From assembly GCA_015662175.1 (NCBI GenBank), contig DQUR01000244.1, positions 1-14,360 on the forward strand: 14,360 bases of DNA. Direction: 5' to 3'. The first letter of the stretch is position 1. Each line of letters opens with the position of its first letter. Below the pieces are notes generated by a model, which did not search any database, was not told the origin of the DNA, and saw nothing but the letters and a program-made list of their open reading frames with translations. This document shows, one piece after another, positions 12,887 to 14,360 of this stretch. Source of the DNA: Thermococcus paralvinellae. GTDB taxonomy: Archaea; Methanobacteriota_B; Thermococci; Thermococcales; Thermococcaceae. Position numbers and translations under genes: made by a program.

Positions 12887-13098
12887 ATCTGGTGAGTATC
12901 CCAAGGGGATTAAACACGGACAAGATGGATGCGGTTTTATGCAACAGTCTAAGGATTCTGGCGGAATGATCTTTTCCTATGCGATGGCTCCCTTAAAAGT
13001 TGAGACGAATGATGAAAGCGTTTAATAAGCGTGGTCCTGAGATTTAGGGTTCTTGCCAGATTATTTTATGAATGGTAAGAAACTTAACGAGAGAGTTC
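12887..13098. other. Intergenic stretch with two micro-ORFs, otherwise nothing recognised
   Basis: This 212-base region lies between the convergent 92-residue and HAD genes. The plus strand holds a 25-codon GTG ORF (start 12892, product VSIPRGLNTDKMDAVLCNSL and so on). Its TGA overlaps the ATG of a 19-codon ORF (12966-13025, MIFSYAMAPLKVETNDESV). Both are too short to be trusted. No tRNA or clear structured RNA could be drawn. Confidence 0.35.
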
Positions 13099-13770
13099 CT
13101 ATGTCTTTTTCTCCTGCTTAATCCTTTCAATAACATCAAAAATACTCCAGAGATCCTGGATTACATGCAAATGGGGAATTTGATTTAAAATTTTCTCTTT
13201 CACGTATTTCGCTGTTAGTGGGAAGTAATACCAGACATATTCCGTGTTTTCATCACCCCTTCCTATAAAGCGCCAGGGCTTGTCATCGACCCACACAAAT
13301 GTCTCATCCCCATACTTCTCCCTCACAAGCCAAAAGGCTTCGCAGATACTCAACTCCCTCCCAAAGACTATCACATCATCAAACAGCTCATAGAAACCAC
13401 TGACTTTCAGCCGATGTTCTTTCATTCCATCAATAAAGTCCTCAGCTGAGAATGAGATAACCGTATGTCCCTGCTCCTTAAGCTTCCTTATGAGTTCCTT
13501 TGCGTTATCAATTGGTTTGCTGAGCTTGGCCCTTTCTTCAAACCATGTCCTAAAGAAGTGCCACCTAAAGAAAAAAGGTTGCCTGACCTTTCCACCGTGT
13601 TTTCCAAAGTGAGGTCTCTCAAAGTAAAGCTCTATCTTGGCCAAAACTTTGGCCCAAAAGCCTTTAAATGGAAGCCAGTGAAAGTGTTTCTCTAAGGCCC
13701 TTCTAAAGGCTTCCTCTATGCACGAATAGCTGTCAACCAATGTGCCGTCGAAGTCAAATGCGACTATCAT
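13099..13770 (-). CDS. HAD-superfamily hydrolase
   Basis: This 223-residue protein opens with MIVAFDFDGTLVDSYSCIEE, whose Asp6 and Asp8 are the nucleophile and acid/base of the HAD family. Motif II is the hydrophobic VISFS ending in Ser (about 104-108), followed by a DDV (131-133) and VWVDDKPW with Asp162/Asp163 as the metal-binding motif IV. An aromatic, basic insert (HFHWLPFKGFWAKVLAKIEL, residues 29-48, to about 80) sits where cap domains lie, so it is a small-cap phosphatase-like enzyme of unknown substrate. In-frame ATGs exist at 13833, 13803, 13794, 13776 and 13770. I take 13770 because the DFDGT motif normally lies near the N-terminus and GTGATGGAG precedes it; 13776 is nearly as good. 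It is divergent from gcvPA. Confidence 0.75.
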   Translation of the reverse strand: MIVAFDFDGTLVDSYSCIEEAFRRALEKHFHWLPFKGFWAKVLAKIELYFERPHFGKHGGKVRQPFFFRWHFFRTWFEERAKLSKPIDNAKELIRKLKEQGHTVISFSAEDFIDGMKEHRLKVSGFYELFDDVIVFGRELSICEAFWLVREKYGDETFVWVDDKPWRFIGRGDENTEYVWYYFPLTAKYVKEKILNQIPHLHVIQDLWSIFDVIERIKQEKKT

Positions 13771-13832
13771 CTCCATCACAGCCTGACATACCATTTCACC
13801 CATTAAAAGCTTACTGATGGCATCACAAAGCA

Positions 13833-13842
13833 TATATTATAT
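13833..13842 (+). promoter_or_regulatory. Shared AT-rich promoter between the HAD gene and gcvPA
   Basis: TATATTATAT could act as TATA element in both directions. On the plus strand a start near 13863 gives a 20-base leader with AAAGGTGGTG before ATG 13885. On the minus strand a start near 13810 would give a leader of about 40 bases to ATG 13770, or a shorter one to an upstream in-frame ATG. Confidence 0.4.
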
Positions 13843-13884
13843 TGACGACAAATATTTAGACAACCATCTAAAAGGTGGTGCTTT

Positions 13885-14360
13885 ATGGGGAGGCAGTATT
13901 TACCCAATCTAGCACATAAAGATGAAATGCTCAAAGAGATTGGATTTGGCAGCATTGATGAACTCTTTTCTGATGTCCCAAAGGGAGTGATGCACGAGTT
14001 CAATCTTCCTAAAGGGAAGAGTGAATACGATGTGTTTTTAGAAATGAATCAGATTCTCAACAAGAATAAGACCGTCTTGGAGATGCCATCATTTTTGGGG
14101 GCTGGGACATACTTCCACTACATCCCAGCGCATGTCAAGTATCTCATCGAGCGGAGCGAATTTTTAACAGCTTACACACCGTATCAGGCGGAGATCAGCC
14201 AGGGAATGCTTCAGGCACTCTTTGAGTACCAGAGCCTGATAGCGGAGCTTGTGGGTTTGGAGATTGTAAATGCTTCGATGTACGACTGGGGAACTGCTTT
14301 AGGTGAAGCTGCTCTAATGGCGGCAAGGGTTACCAAAAAGAATAAGTTCGTGGTTCCAAA
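13885..14360 (+). CDS. gcvPA: Glycine dehydrogenase (decarboxylating) subunit 1, cut by window end
   Basis: The first 158 codons are present. The protein runs [88 protein letters not shown] and [20 protein letters not shown]. These are hallmarks of the N-terminal half of glycine cleavage P-protein, which archaea encode as two polypeptides. The P-protein decarboxylates glycine and passes the aminomethyl group to lipoyl H-protein; the PLP lysine lies in the partner subunit gcvPB, expected just downstream. ATG 13885 follows AAAGGTGGTG. Nothing unusual is seen within the available part. Confidence 0.92.
   Translation, partial: MGRQYLPNLAHKDEMLKEIGFGSIDELFSDVPKGVMHEFNLPKGKSEYDVFLEMNQILNKNKTVLEMPSFLGAGTYFHYIPAHVKYLIERSEFLTAYTPYQAEISQGMLQALFEYQSLIAELVGLEIVNASMYDWGTALGEAALMAARVTKKNKFVVP

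Noticed and set aside
12966..13045. C/D box guide RNA (ATGATGA at about 13009-13015 and CTGA about 20 bases later, with a weak second pair before it)
   Set aside because: The stretch between the boxes is about 21 bases, not the 10-13 typical of archaeal C/D RNAs, and the first C box and D' box are degenerate.
1..14360. CRISPR arrays, toxin-antitoxin pairs, restriction or other defence modules
   Set aside because: No regularly spaced repeats and no recognisable defence or toxin protein were found on either strand.

Overview
The window looks like a chromosomal segment of a hyperthermophilic archaeon of the order Thermococcales (Thermococcus/Pyrococcus/Palaeococcus type), from a member with moderate to low GC. 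The reasons are GGTG-type ribosome binding sites a few bases before ATG, TTTAAA-like TATA boxes, a tRNA with encoded CCA, the archaeosine enzyme RaSEA, an archaeal Trm5b, a split glycine cleavage P-protein, and a tandem 2-oxoacid:ferredoxin oxidoreductase cluster in the order delta-alpha-beta-gamma-alpha-beta-gamma, as I recall it from Pyrococcus furiosus. Genus and species cannot be fixed from the sequence alone.

Layout. Positions 1-569 (-) hold a DUF996-type membrane protein cut by the window edge, divergent from the radical-SAM gene for archaeosine synthesis (683-1651, +). A strong promoter near 1812-1825 then drives seven tightly packed or overlapping genes (1870-7231): a two-cluster ferredoxin subunit, one complete alpha/beta/gamma set (2-oxoglutarate ferredoxin oxidoreductase type) and a second alpha/beta/gamma set without its own ferredoxin subunit. 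A T-rich terminator follows. Next come a DUF192 gene (+) and, convergent with it, trm5b (-). trm5b is divergent from a tRNA-Glu(UUC) gene (8845-8922, +).

Positions 8970-9642 are a graveyard. They hold recognisable remnants of a methyl-accepting chemotaxis protein and, right behind it, of cheW, both broken by several one-base indels and by larger deletions that remove conserved cores. Facing them on the minus strand is a cluster of unrecognised coiled-coil proteins (9671-10657), which themselves show signs of one or two frameshifts. About 200 bp of unexplained sequence with an inverted repeat follow.

The last third is ordinary chromosome. A minus-strand group holds an SbcD-like archaeal phosphoesterase, a PrsW-type intramembrane protease and a translationally coupled 71-residue acidic protein (12507-10867). 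A small orphan plus-strand gene follows at 12608-12886, then a HAD-like hydrolase (-), and divergent from it the start of gcvPA (+), cut by the right edge.

Functionally, the main block is amino-acid/2-oxoacid fermentation: the KOR/XOR complexes oxidise 2-oxoacids to acyl-CoA with CoA and reduce ferredoxin, and glycine cleavage lies nearby. The second theme is tRNA modification (RaSEA for G15, Trm5b for G37); the tRNA-Glu encoded here carries a G at both positions. I did not find a convincing new defence or mobile system. The best leads are the decaying chemotaxis locus, the coiled-coil cluster next to it, and the coupled PrsW/71-aa pair.
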